From contig JAWQFJ010001857.1 in assembly GCA_034096865.1 (NCBI GenBank), positions 100,001 to 140,251 of the forward strand: a stretch of DNA of 40,251 nt, read 5' to 3'. The notes under the pieces were generated by a model. The model was given only the letters and a program-made list of their open reading frames with translations. It made no database searches and was not told the origin of the DNA. The DNA comes from Theodoxus fluviatilis (taxonomy: Eukaryota > Mollusca > Gastropoda > Cycloneritida > Neritidae). This document shows, piece by piece, positions 11,864-22,600 of this stretch. The position numbers and the translations under genes were made by a program. The stretch's first letter is position 1; every line of letters begins with the position of its first letter.

Positions 11864-12053
11864 TGTGGGTTCGGGGTAAGAATTGACCCACCGCGTCTCC
11901 TTACGCGATTCGTAAGAGGCGAATACCTAGGGACACCGTGACTTGATTAGCGTTTACTCTAAACTGTTCTTGTGATTTTCGTGCTTAATGGCCTTACATA
12001 GCCTACAAAGGCTGATAGGCCGTAAAACACAATCCATCCATCCATCCATCCAT
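11863..12053 (-). repeat. Diverged interspersed repeat (CGGTGGGTCAA family), inverted copy
   Basis: Read on the minus strand this has CGGCCTATCAGCC, GTAGGCTATGTAAGGCC, CACGAAAATCAC, GGTGTCCCTAG, GGAGACGCGGTGGGTCAA and CCGAACCCACA in the same order as the plus-strand copy at about 37865-38032. It ends beside a short TCCA repeat (12036-12053). The element type is not recognised; a SINE or MITE-like family is possible. Confidence 0.8.
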
Positions 12054-12742
12054 TGCGCATCACATCAGATACAAACGGTCACATTGAACTTGGTTATCGG
12101 TCGTCCCCGAGTCGTAGAGTATGAGGCTTGGAATAATTCTATGCGAGATGCCTTGTCCAAACGTGTGTTTTCAGAAGAATATTTATGCTTTTGCTCTGCA
12201 GACAGTAGTCTATCAGGCTTCATTCCATCACATGATTGACCAAGGACGATTTGCAGTGTAACACAACGCAATTTGCCCTTAAAGACAGGAAAGTTGTCTG
12301 GTGTCCTTTCAGTCCATCAATGCTCAACTCGCGCCATCTTGATGTGAAGCTTTCTTTTACATGTATTTGCTCTTTTTGTTACGGCGGCATTAGTAGCCTA
12401 AGTGTGCTAATGTTTAAACTAGTAACAAACCAAACGTTTTAAAGAAAGTCATCGTCGTCCATTATCGGTTCTACCAGTGGATTTGTACACCCATAAGTTT
12501 CGCCTGTGTATCAGTCTCCTCGGGTAAACGATATCATTGTTGTTGGCATGCTTATCCCAGGAGAGCGAAAACAGCTCTTTGTGGAATATTTTTGCTGCCG
12601 GATCACATAAAACTGGGCTGAAGAGTCAGTGTCCTTGCAACGTTCTCTTTTCTCACGCACCTGCCCGCAGGGAGAAGAGAGGGCTACTGGCACACTCGTA
12701 TACCTTGGCAAGTAAAGTGGTCGACAGTTTGATATTGACTAT
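12054..12742. other. Intergenic, nothing recognised
   Basis: Unique sequence with short open frames but no recognisable domain or splice-flanked exon. Confidence 0.5.
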
Positions 12743-12751
12743 NNNNNNNNN
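12743..12751. other. Assembly gap of nine N
   Basis: Nine undetermined bases. Open frames reading across them are not meaningful. Confidence 1.
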
Positions 12752-13055
12752 ATACAGTTGTGCCACACACAAACACACGGACGCACGTACGCGCGCACAC
12801 ATATACCGAGAGAAAGAGGGGGGCGGAGAGTGCACGGTACATGCAAATCAGAACAGTTCCTTACACAAACAGTTGCTCTTTCTCCCGGTTGTCCTATTGT
12901 GTGTATGTAAACTTGTACATGTACTTTCCACTTGTTATTCACAAATCTTTTCTTCTAACTAGGATATGTATTAAAACATTTAAACATTAAAACCCCCCAA
13001 ATAAAAACAAAAATGATATGAAAAAAACTACTTTTATTAAGTAAAAGATGCGTGG

Positions 13056-13171
13056 CCGGATGTATGAAAGTCGATCCTCAATATTTTCATACATCCGGTT
13101 AACCGGATTTAGTAAAGACCGGATGTATGAAAGACAAAAATTGGGTCCCGACGACTTTCTTACATCCGGTC
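13056..13171. repeat. Two adjacent hairpin repeats sharing the arm CCGGATGTATGAAAG
   Basis: Hairpin 1 (13056-13098) has left arm CCGGATGTATGAAAG and right arm TTTCATACATCCGG. Hairpin 2 (13117-13171) has left arm GACCGGATGTATGAAAG and right arm CTTTCTTACATCCGGTC. Between them is the perfect palindrome CCGGTTAACCGG (13095-13106). The four arms are copies of one ~15-bp motif, which suggests a duplicated foldback element. Confidence 0.8.
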
Positions 13172-13177
13172 TCGACT

Positions 13178-13280
13178 GTATACTGGTTTCCAGCCAAGGG
13201 AGAGCGGAACAGACAGTTGGAATCGTCTGAGTTGAGAGATAAATCGGGATTAAAATAACTCGCCGTTGTGGATACGGGCC
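13178..13280 (+). mobile_element. 5'-truncated copy of the Harbinger-like MITE
   Basis: From TATACTGGTTTCCAGCCAAG to GATACGGGCC this matches the right half of the complete element at 26810-27043, and like it is followed by CTG. The left terminal repeat is missing: upstream sequence changes to the hairpin repeat at about 13172. Confidence 0.8.
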
Positions 13281-13492
13281 CTGAACTTCTCTGTGTGGGG
13301 CAAAAGCAACACATAACAGTACTTTCACCTTTTAGCCTGAACTTCTCTGTGTGGGGCAGAAGCAACACCTAACAGTGCTTTCGCCTTTTGGGGCAAAAGC
13401 AACACCTAACAGTACTTTCGCCTTTTAGCCTGAACTTCTCTATGTGGGGGCAAAAGCAACACCTAATCGTACTGTCACCTGTTAGCCTGAAC
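13281..13492. repeat. Tandem repeat of about 56 bp, four units
   Basis: Units begin CTGAACTTCTCTGTGTGGGG at 13281, 13337 and 13430 and continue with AAGCAACACCTAACAGTACT and TTTCGCCTTTTAGC. One further unit (from 13391) lacks its first 19 bases, so spacing is 56, 93 and about 56 bp. It directly abuts the truncated MITE. Confidence 0.9.
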
Positions 13493-14239
13493 AGACCTCT
13501 CCAACCTATTGGTGTAACCAGTACCTGGCAAATGGCAGGATGTTTGTCTCTCCAGCAATTGTCGAAGTCTTCACACCTGCTCTTACAAAAACACGTGGGT
13601 ACACAGATACCAGCACTTATCTCCACTCCTTGGGGAGTTCTCCTATCCACTGCTGGGATCATGCTTCAAAGGTTTCAAGCACTAGTGCCCCTCAATTGAC
13701 CTCACAAGTACCTAGTTTTACTCCAGGATGCGGAGAGACAATAGGAGTGGAGGAAAGTCCTAACTCGTTCAACTTTGAAAAATCTAAGCAGTCGACCATT
13801 GTTTATAATATACTCAGAAAAGTTCAAAATTCTACTATGAGGTGTTTTTATCAAATTTTTGGGGGTAAAGCTTAGAAATGGGGCGTCTGATACACTATAG
13901 CTGGGGTAAAATGGCCTGTCTTGAATAAGTGAACCACTGGGGTCGGGGCACGTTGGGCAGAAAGGCTGGAGTTCCCATAGCTCATTTTCCAGCACAGGAA
14001 AGGTGCACCACAATTCCAGTACCTAAGACTGGGCCAGACACTCTTTGTGGGGCAGGTTTAGGGCCTCAGGTGGGGAACCCCCAACCTCCCAGTGAGCCAT
14101 GATTTATCACTGCTACAAAGGGGTTGACAACAATTGAAATGCTAAATCCATATATCCAACTGTGAAAATCCCTCTCTCTCTCTCACACACACACGTTTAG
14201 TGGCAATGTGAGGTGTTGATCTACATTCAAAGACATCAC
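13493..14239. other. Intergenic region between the convergent genes, nothing recognised
   Basis: Contains an open frame of about 110 codons (13540-13875, plus) without a recognised domain, and a short (TC)n(AC)n run near 14171-14194. No exon supported. Confidence 0.4.
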
Positions 14240-14255
14240 TGAGTGGCATAAGACT

Positions 14256-14261
14256 TTTATT
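14256..14261 (-). promoter_or_regulatory. Candidate polyadenylation signal AATAAA for eIF3j
   Basis: The plus strand reads TTTATT, so the minus strand reads AATAAA in the context TTGAATAAAAGTC. It lies about 1.95 kb past the stop codon. A transcript end near 14235-14245 would fit. Confidence 0.5.
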
Positions 14262-15990
14262 CAAGCATGCTTCATGTGAACAAAGAGAATACATTGCCTG
14301 CACTGACTGACATGATCAGATTACAAGAGGTGACCGATGGACAGATAGAAAAGATACATAAGTTTCCATCATAGAGGAACTGCAATACTTATGTGCTCCT
14401 TGGGGAACAAATTCATGCTGTCCACTGGGGCTCAGTTCTAAGCTAGTTCAGTCAAATGGAGCCAGGACATGTACATGGCAGCCTCAAAATGAGGAGTCAA
14501 GTGCAGTGTCTAAAAAGGTCTATTTCAAAGTTGCTGAGGAGACCACTGCAAAGGCTGAACTTCGTCGCTAACAGAAGAAGAAGTCATCTTTACCTCAATA
14601 TCAGTCTAAGCTACTCAGAATAAAAAAGAGAGAAGGAAACAAGATTCTAAACTTCACATGCCATGAGAAACAAATTAAACAAAACTTTGCTACCAGTCCA
14701 TTGCATGTCACAAGACAAGCACATGTCTACATCGTTAATCATGATATACAGAAGACTGATGATGGGATTGGGGGGGGGGGGGGGGGGGAAGCCATAAAAA
14801 AACCACACAAAAAACAAACAAAAATATACATGAGAAATGCTCCTGTGATTCATATACATCACCCAGGGAGCATGATCATAGCAATTTCATTTGTAAATTC
14901 TTAATGACTATTTTGACAAGGGCGTCCTACTCTCCCATGACTATTCCATCCAGGCAATCCAACTGTCCAGCTGCGGGGTCAAGATGACCCGACAGACTCA
15001 TGGTGGTGAGACACCATCATGAAAAACTGAGCACATCTTCATCTCATATGCTATCCATGAAAATTATCAACATTTCACTTTGGGAGCAAGATGTCCATAC
15101 CAAAAAGACCTCCCGTCACTTGATTTTCTATTCTTTGATGACAATGGTAACCTGCTTTCAAAGGGAATGTGGAAAATGACAACCAGAAATGCCCAAACAT
15201 TCCTTTTCTACAAGATAATTCATCTGCAATCTAAGTGTGTGTGTGTGTGTGGGGGGGGTTGGGGGGGGAGGAGGAGAAACAAACAAACAAAAAAACACAC
15301 ACAAAAAACACAACAACAAACCTAACCATGTTTAAAGAAAGGAAAAAAAAGAAAGAAAAAACATAAACAAAAAACTAACCATTTTCTAGGCCAGGGACAC
15401 AAGGGCTGTCCTAAATGCAAACAATTCATTGTGATAAAATGTAAAGGTTTCTTCGACGGTAGCTAGATTTTTTGGTAAAAGAAAAAAAGAAAAAAGAAAA
15501 AAAGGAGCAAAATGTTGAGAGTGTATATGATTATGAGGATGACACAACCAATACACCTCCCTACTTCAACATTGTAAAACTCTTCTCCAGCCAAAAGGCT
15601 TAATGCTTACATTGTCATGAAACACTTGCTTCCTACTATGCCGACTCACAAGGACCAAGTAGCTAGCCACATGCAATGGCTGCACCTGACAAGCATGCTA
15701 TACATCCACATTTCTAACCCAAGCCTGAATACACAATAAATAAAAATCATGCAATGCAGTTGGTTAAAACTGTTCCAGAGAGTTTTCAGTATTGTGAGCA
15801 AGTGAGTCAACACCACTTCTCAGCAGACTGGGAGGGGGATGATACAACACCCTAGCGACCGACTAGGCATGTGTCGAGAGGTTTCCAAACATTGCTCCCA
15901 CACTTCTCTAAGATTTGAAGACAAGACTTTAGGCGATGGTTTTGATGAGCAGTTTGCAAACGGGGGTGGGGTGTGGGGGAGGGGAGGAGA

Positions 15991-15993
<3 letters not shown>

Positions 15994-16027
<34 letters not shown>
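15994..16027. repeat. (GA)n microsatellite
   Basis: An uninterrupted GA run about 185 bp past the eIF3j stop codon, within the presumed 3' UTR (CT-rich in the transcript). Confidence 0.95.
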
Positions 16028-16033
<6 letters not shown>

Positions 16034-16211
16034 CGAGTGAGTGGCAGGTAAAAGATTTCCTCAGCGTCCTTGGCTCAGAAGTAGGTCGGCACTTTTCCCA
16101 GGAAAAGATGAGTGGACACTTCCTAGTGGGGAACTGAAAGACAGGCACTTGGCTGGGCAGATGGCAACTGCTTGCGGAGAGTTCATTGAAGTTGTCTAGG
16201 ACGCACTGGGG

Positions 16212-16325
16212 TTATATGAAGTCTTCATAGTCAAGAGCCTCCCCACTCAAACCCACATCCACATCTTCAGCTCGATCCACCTTCACCACGGCCTTCTGCT
16301 TCTTCTTCTTCTTCTTCTCTTGTTC
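16212..16325 (-). CDS. EIF3J: eIF3j last coding exon (37 residues, stop)
   Basis: Starts after the acceptor TTTGCAG in phase 0 with EQEKKKKKKQK and ends VDVGLSGEALDYEDFI then TAA. The DYEDF-hydrophobic terminus is the signature of eIF3j (human ends DYEDFM). The AAG run encoding the lysines is a small imperfect trinucleotide repeat. Confidence 0.95.
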   Translation of the reverse strand, partial: EQEKKKKKKQKAVVKVDRAEDVDVGLSGEALDYEDFI

Positions 16326-16637
16326 CTGCAAAGACAAGCAGCAACTGAGGCCCAACTGCCGCAGAATGGGATGATGGGAAGAGGAAGAAAAGATCAGAGC
16401 TATAGAAGGCTGTGCTTATACACACAGAGACACCCACAGAGGCAGCATGCATGCACACACACAGAGGCATGAATGCACACACACACACGTGCGCGCACAC
16501 AAACACACACACATTCACACTCTCTCACTTGGCACAAACTACCTGAACTAACAGCAAAAAAAGACAAGTAGCAAAGATGACAGCATGACAGTTTTAACCA
16601 CAGCAATTTTCATTTTCACATTTATTCACACACACAC

Positions 16638-16690
<53 letters not shown>

Positions 16691-19600
16691 CACAAAATGC
16701 ACCGAGACTGCACGTTTCATACCCTCTTCAGCCGTTCCTTTTCGTGGTACAACTGGCTCAGGTTGGTGGAAATCCTTTTGTGGTCTTCTGATGGCACTAC
16801 AGGCAATGCAAAAATGTCAAAACTTTACCATCAAATCTATGAAAATAACAAGAAGGGCAAAGCCCATACGACTCACACGCTTGACCTTGACCTTTATATG
16901 ACCTTGACCTTCAGGTGACCTTCAAGGTCAAGGTCAAACAACTAAACCTACCAATGACATCATACACTAAGAAATGCTTTACACATTTTCCTACCAAAAT
17001 ACATGTGGCCTTGACCCAAGGTCAAGGTCATCCAAGGTCATGCAACACAAAGCTGTTAATTCAAGACATAGGAAGCACAATGGTGATTATTGGCACTTTC
17101 TACCATGAGATATAGTCACTTTTAGTGGTTCACTACCCATTTTGGTCACATTTCATAAGGGTCAAAGTGACCTTGACCTTGATGATATGTGACCAAATGT
17201 GTCTCATGATGAAAGTATAACATGTGCCCCACATAATTATTAAGTTTGAAACAGTTATCTTCCATAGTTCAGGGTCAAGGTCACTTCAAAATATGTATAC
17301 AATCCAACTTTGAAGAGCTCCTGTGACCTTGACCTTGAAGCAAGGTCAACCAAACTGGTATCAAAAGATAGGGCTTGCTTTGACCTATATACCACTTGTA
17401 GCTAAGGTCGCCATTCTCAATAACGTGGGAGAAAATTGGAAAAATGTGAAAAATGACTGTTTTTGAGACCACATTTATGGCTCCTGTGACCTTGACCTTG
17501 AAGCAAGGTCAAGTCACTATGTATGTTTTTTGAGGCCTTGTCATCATACACCATCATGCCACATTTGGTGTTGATAGACTTAATAGTCTCCGAGAAAAAT
17601 CCAACGTTTAAGTTTTTTACGCCCGGACGGACGCCGGACGCCCGGACGGACGGCTCAGTACATAGACTCACTTTTGCTTCGCATGTGAGTCAAAAAACAG
17701 TTGGAAAAAGATGGTACAGCATTCAAACAGCTTCCAGATTAAGATTTCCAAGAAATAAAATTATTGAGCTATGGACTGAAGAAAATTACTTTACACTATG
17801 TAGTCTTCATTAACATTAAACAATTTATGAATTTGTGGCATAAGTACTACCTGGAGTTGCAATGCATGGGTAGAAATAATGTCTTCTTACAAAAATGACC
17901 AAAGTTTATCAAACTTTAGTGATGATGACAGCCCAGAACTTTATGATGACCACATGAAAGACTTCCTTGCCGAAATTCTACTCATCTGCTCTTTTACATG
18001 CAAACACAAAACATGGATCCCACCTGCACTTGCAAGAGAGTGCACATAAAGACAAAACACAAATGGAAGCAAAGTATCAGGGGGATGAATGCGAAGCAAA
18101 ATGGTAAGAGTCTCATTTCTCAACATGGTCCCAACTGCTTTAATAAACCTATTCATGTATCTACATCATACAACTGGGACTTCCTTACACCATAACTATG
18201 AGGATGGAACAGGTACTTGATAAGACTGACTGCTACACTCCAAAAGTTAAAAGCTTCCAGAACTGACCCAACAATACTACAGCCATACACGAGTTTTCCA
18301 CAAGCTGATAGAGGAAAATAGTGATGCAGTCCTAACAATACTACAGCCACACACAAGTCTCCATAGGCAGATTAAGGAAAATAGTGATACAGTCCTGACA
18401 ATACTACAGCCATACACAAGATTCCATAAGCCGATTGAAGAAAATAGAGATAGTCCTGACAATACTACAGTCATACACAAGTTTTCCACAAGCTGATAGA
18501 GGAAAATAGTGATACAATCCTAACAATACTACAGCCATACACAAGTTTTCCACAAGCTGATAGAGGAAAATAATGATACAATCCTAACAATACTACAGCC
18601 ATACACAAGTTTTCCACAAGCTGATAGAGGAAAATAGTGATACAGTCCTAACAATACTACAGCCATACACAAGTTTCCACAAGCTGATAGAGGAAAATAG
18701 TGATACTCACAGTCCACCACTAAATCCGTGATCAACTTGTCCAGAAAAGTGCCGAAGTACTTGTCTTTCTGCAATTCAAACAAGAGTGAATGAAGTTTGC
18801 CTGGGTATTCCCATGAAATTTCATTTGCCATAAAACAGTTCTCATTTTTAGTTGTTGCAGCAAAGCAATCCATACACAAAACAACAGTTTTCCCTAGCAT
18901 GCTACGGATCAGTTTTGGTTTTTCGGTTCTCATTTGAGATGAGAATAAAACCTAAACAAGAATTGCATTTGCAGCATGGCTGTGACAGAAGAAATTAGAA
19001 TTTCAGTCTGTGTGAACTTCCACAGAATAAGAACAAGAAGGGCAAAGCCCATACGACTCACATGCTTGACCTTGACCTTTACATGACCTTGACCTTCAGG
19101 TGATCCTCAAGGTCAAGGTCAAACAACTAAACCTACCAATGACATCATACACTAAGAAATGCTTTACACATTTTCCTACCAAAATACATGTGACCTTGAC
19201 CTTGGCATCCAAGGTCATGCAACACAAAGCTGTTAATTCAAGACAAAGGAAGCACAATGGTGCTTATTGGCACTTTCTACCATATGGTCACTTTTAGTGG
19301 TTCACTACCCCATTTTGGTCACATTTCATAAGGGTCAAAGTGACCTTGACCTTGATGATATGTGACCAAATGTGTCTCATGATGAAAGTATAACATGTGC
19401 CCCACATAATTATTAAGTCTGAAACAGTTATCTTCCATAGTTCAGGGTCAAGGTCACTTCAAAATATGTATACAATCCAACTTTGAAGAGCTCCTGTGAC
19501 CTTGAAGCAAGGTCAACCAAACTGGTATCAAAAGATAGGGATTACTTTGCCCTATATACCATATATAGGTCAGGCATCCAATCTCAAAAACTTCAGAGAA

Positions 19601-22600
19601 AATTGAGAAAATGAAAAATGGCTGTTTTTTAGACAAGATTTATGGCCCCTGCGACCTTGACCTTGAAGCAAGGACAAGTCACTATGTATGTTTTTTGAGG
19701 CCTTGTCATCATACACCATCATGCCACATTTGGTATTGATAGACTTAATAGTCTCCGAGAAAAATCCAACGTTAAAGTTTTCGGACGCCCGGATGGACGA
19801 AACAGGTGAGTACATAGACTCACTTTTGCTTCGCATGTGAGTCAAAAATACATCTTATCTAAGAGGCAATATTTGTACTTTAGTTCAGAAAATGACCAAT
19901 GATAAAACTGCTTGGATACAATAAATCAGCATCTGTCACATATTACTATGTAAATAATGGAAACAAAGATTTCTTATATAAAAACATGTTTCTAAATATA
20001 ACATAAGTTCCTGTACTGAAACAAGAAGGGCAAAGCCCATACGACTCACATGCTTGACCTTGACCTTTACATGACGTTGACCTTTAGGTGACCTTCAAGG
20101 TCAAGGTCAAACAACTAAACCTACCAATGACATCATACATTAAGAACTGCTTCACACATTTTCCCTACCAAAATACATGTGACCTTGACCCAAGGTCAAG
20201 GTCATCCAAGGTCATGCAACACAAAGCTCTTAATTCAAGACATAGGAAGCACAATGGTGCTTATTGGCACTTTCTACCATGAGATATGGTCACTTTTAGT
20301 GGTTCACTACCCCATTTTGGTCACATTTCATATGGGTCAAAGTGACCTTGACCTTTATGATATGTGACCAAATGTGTCTCATGATGAAAGTATAACATGT
20401 GTACTACAATGTTATGAAGTTTGGAAGAGTTATCTTCCATAGTTCAGGGTCAAGGTCACTTAAAAATATGTGTACAATCCAACTTTGAAGAGCTCCTGTG
20501 ACCTTGACCTTGAAGCAAGGTCAAGTCACTGTGTATGTTTTGTGAGGCCTTGTCATCCTACACCATCATGCCAAAGTGGGTGTTGATAGACTTAACCCTA
20601 TCTGTGTCAGGCCATTGTTCCCCAAATGTCACAGCTTTTTTGCCGTAAATGGGTAGGTCTCAATATGATGCAATGATACCACAACAAATAAAGAAAGACC
20701 CAACAAACTATATATATTCTGAAAGCTGTGATAATGAGCAATTTATTTATGCAATTAGTTTTGACAAACATGCATTGTGACCCCCCCAAAAAAAATTATA
20801 ATGCAACATGCTGATTTATGTGTTTTTTTATTTTTCAAGTATATCCTCACCCATGCTAACTAATAAGTGATATGATGATCAAATTTTTACTTCAAAAGGT
20901 CATAAAAATATATTTCTAACTGACATAAGAAAAAAATTGGTCTCAGTTTACCCCTACCCATGAATGTGGCAGCTGATCTGACTATACATACATTTACAAA
21001 CTAAACTATGTTGAGAAGTAAATCACTTATTATTTGAATTAAACATTAAAAAACTTCTATATAAGCATATTTCTACATGCCATTTCAAAGAAAACACATT
21101 AGAAAACAACCTCATAAAAAAGAATAGTTTTTATACAACATAATCAAGAAAAGAATAATTGTTGCATATGCATTCATGACATTCACATAGAGAAAATTTT
21201 TATGTACACTCATTCATCATTCATACAAATACTGAATAGACAAATGCAAGAATAATGCTCTACATCAGCCTATCAACATCTGCTATGTATTTGAAAAAAG
21301 AAACTGTGTCATATTTCAAGGAAAATTGAAGATACAATAATTACAAAGTAGAGTAAGAAAACAGGTGAAAATGGATAGGTCAGCTTCAAGAGTCAACCAT
21401 GCAGCAACTCAGTATGTGGTCCAACACTGCATCATCAAAGAATACTGCGAAGTACAGTGTAGGTGCAGAGTTTATAGGGGGCTCACTTCTGGGTCCAGGG
21501 TGTCTGACACGGAATTCTATAACATCAGTTCTTGACACAGTCTCAGGAGCATCAACAACATGCCACTGAGGTGCTGTTAGTGTTAGCGTACCCGCACTTG
21601 ATTCATCGTTCGACTCGAACTTGCATGATCACTGTCATCCGAGCTCTGCATTTCGGCTGCATCGAAGTCAGAGTCGAAATTCTCATCATCCACATCAACA
21701 TCACTCTCATTTTCTTCACTAACATCTCTTGATAGAACTTGAAATATGTCAGATCGCTGTCGAAACCGGCTACCCTCGATTGATGGTCCCGGTTGCTCCG
21801 CCATCTTTGTTTACAAAAATCACATCTCGTCGCTCAAGAATACATTGCTTCACCACACCAGGCTGAGCGACAGATAGCCGAGAACTCTTAGCAGGGCCAT
21901 CTGCTATAGATAACACGTGCTCCGGTCACAAGCCTATTCACAACCATTCCTCTGATCGAAAATACCTCTCCGCCTCTTCAAGGAGTACCTCGATCTCAAT
22001 CTAAACACGTGTCTACTTCGACTCAATATGACTAAAAACTGTAAAAAAACGATGTGTACATTCGTTTTTGTGTCTAAAGCAATGCCATTTTACTTTTATT
22101 TGATCGTTTACATCAATCAACGTCTATTTCTTTCGTTGTATCCAAGGTATCGCGTCTCCGCACACTCGATGTAGATCTGTGATGGATGGGTGTGTCTCAT
22201 TCATGTTGACTGACAACGGTGTGAGCAGAAAAACCAAAATATAAAATAGATTGTTCCTTGGAAAATTCTGACTTAGGGTTTTATTGGTTCTACATTAGTG
22301 AAATAAATTACAGACATTCGTACTAACGGATCAGAAGTGCAGTATCGGAGATATGATACTAAAAATAAACCAGGCCGAAATTTCGGCCTGAGCACTCTGG
22401 CGGCAGCGCTTTGGGCCGAAATTTCGGCCCTGTGACACTTGGTGGGTTAATAGTCTCTGAGAAAAATCCAACGTTAAAGTTTTTTTTACGGATGACAGGA
22501 CGCCCTGACATACGGTGACCTTGACCTTCATGATATGTGACCAAATGTGTCTCATGATGAAAGTATAACATGTGTACTACAATGTTATGAAGTTTGGAAG

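Larger units (their letters stand above)
14240..16211 (-). other. EIF3J: Presumed 3' UTR of eIF3j
   Basis: Sequence following the eIF3j stop codon on the minus strand up to the first strong AATAAA (14256-14261). It includes a G-run (about 14770-14788, plus-strand sense), GT/G-rich tract (15236-15270), A-rich stretches (15285-15370, 15475-15505) and a GA microsatellite (15994-16027). No other gene recognised. The UTR extent is inferred from the signal position only. Confidence 0.5.

Noticed and set aside
12537..12962. 141-codon plus-strand open frame
   Set aside because: It runs across nine undetermined bases and has no recognisable domain.
13540..13875. Open frame of about 110 codons (starts MFVSPAIVEVF)
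   Set aside because: No recognised motif, no splice or promoter support, and it follows a tandem-repeat region. A chance frame is the simplest explanation.
16915..17115. Recurrent open frame with MTFKVKVKQLNLPMTSYTKK in several AGGTCA repeats
   Set aside because: It recurs only because the repeat is conserved at DNA level. It is short, is broken differently in different copies and has no domain.
18258..18706. CRISPR-like array
   Set aside because: Units are contiguous 64-bp tandem copies without distinct spacers, and the genome is eukaryotic.
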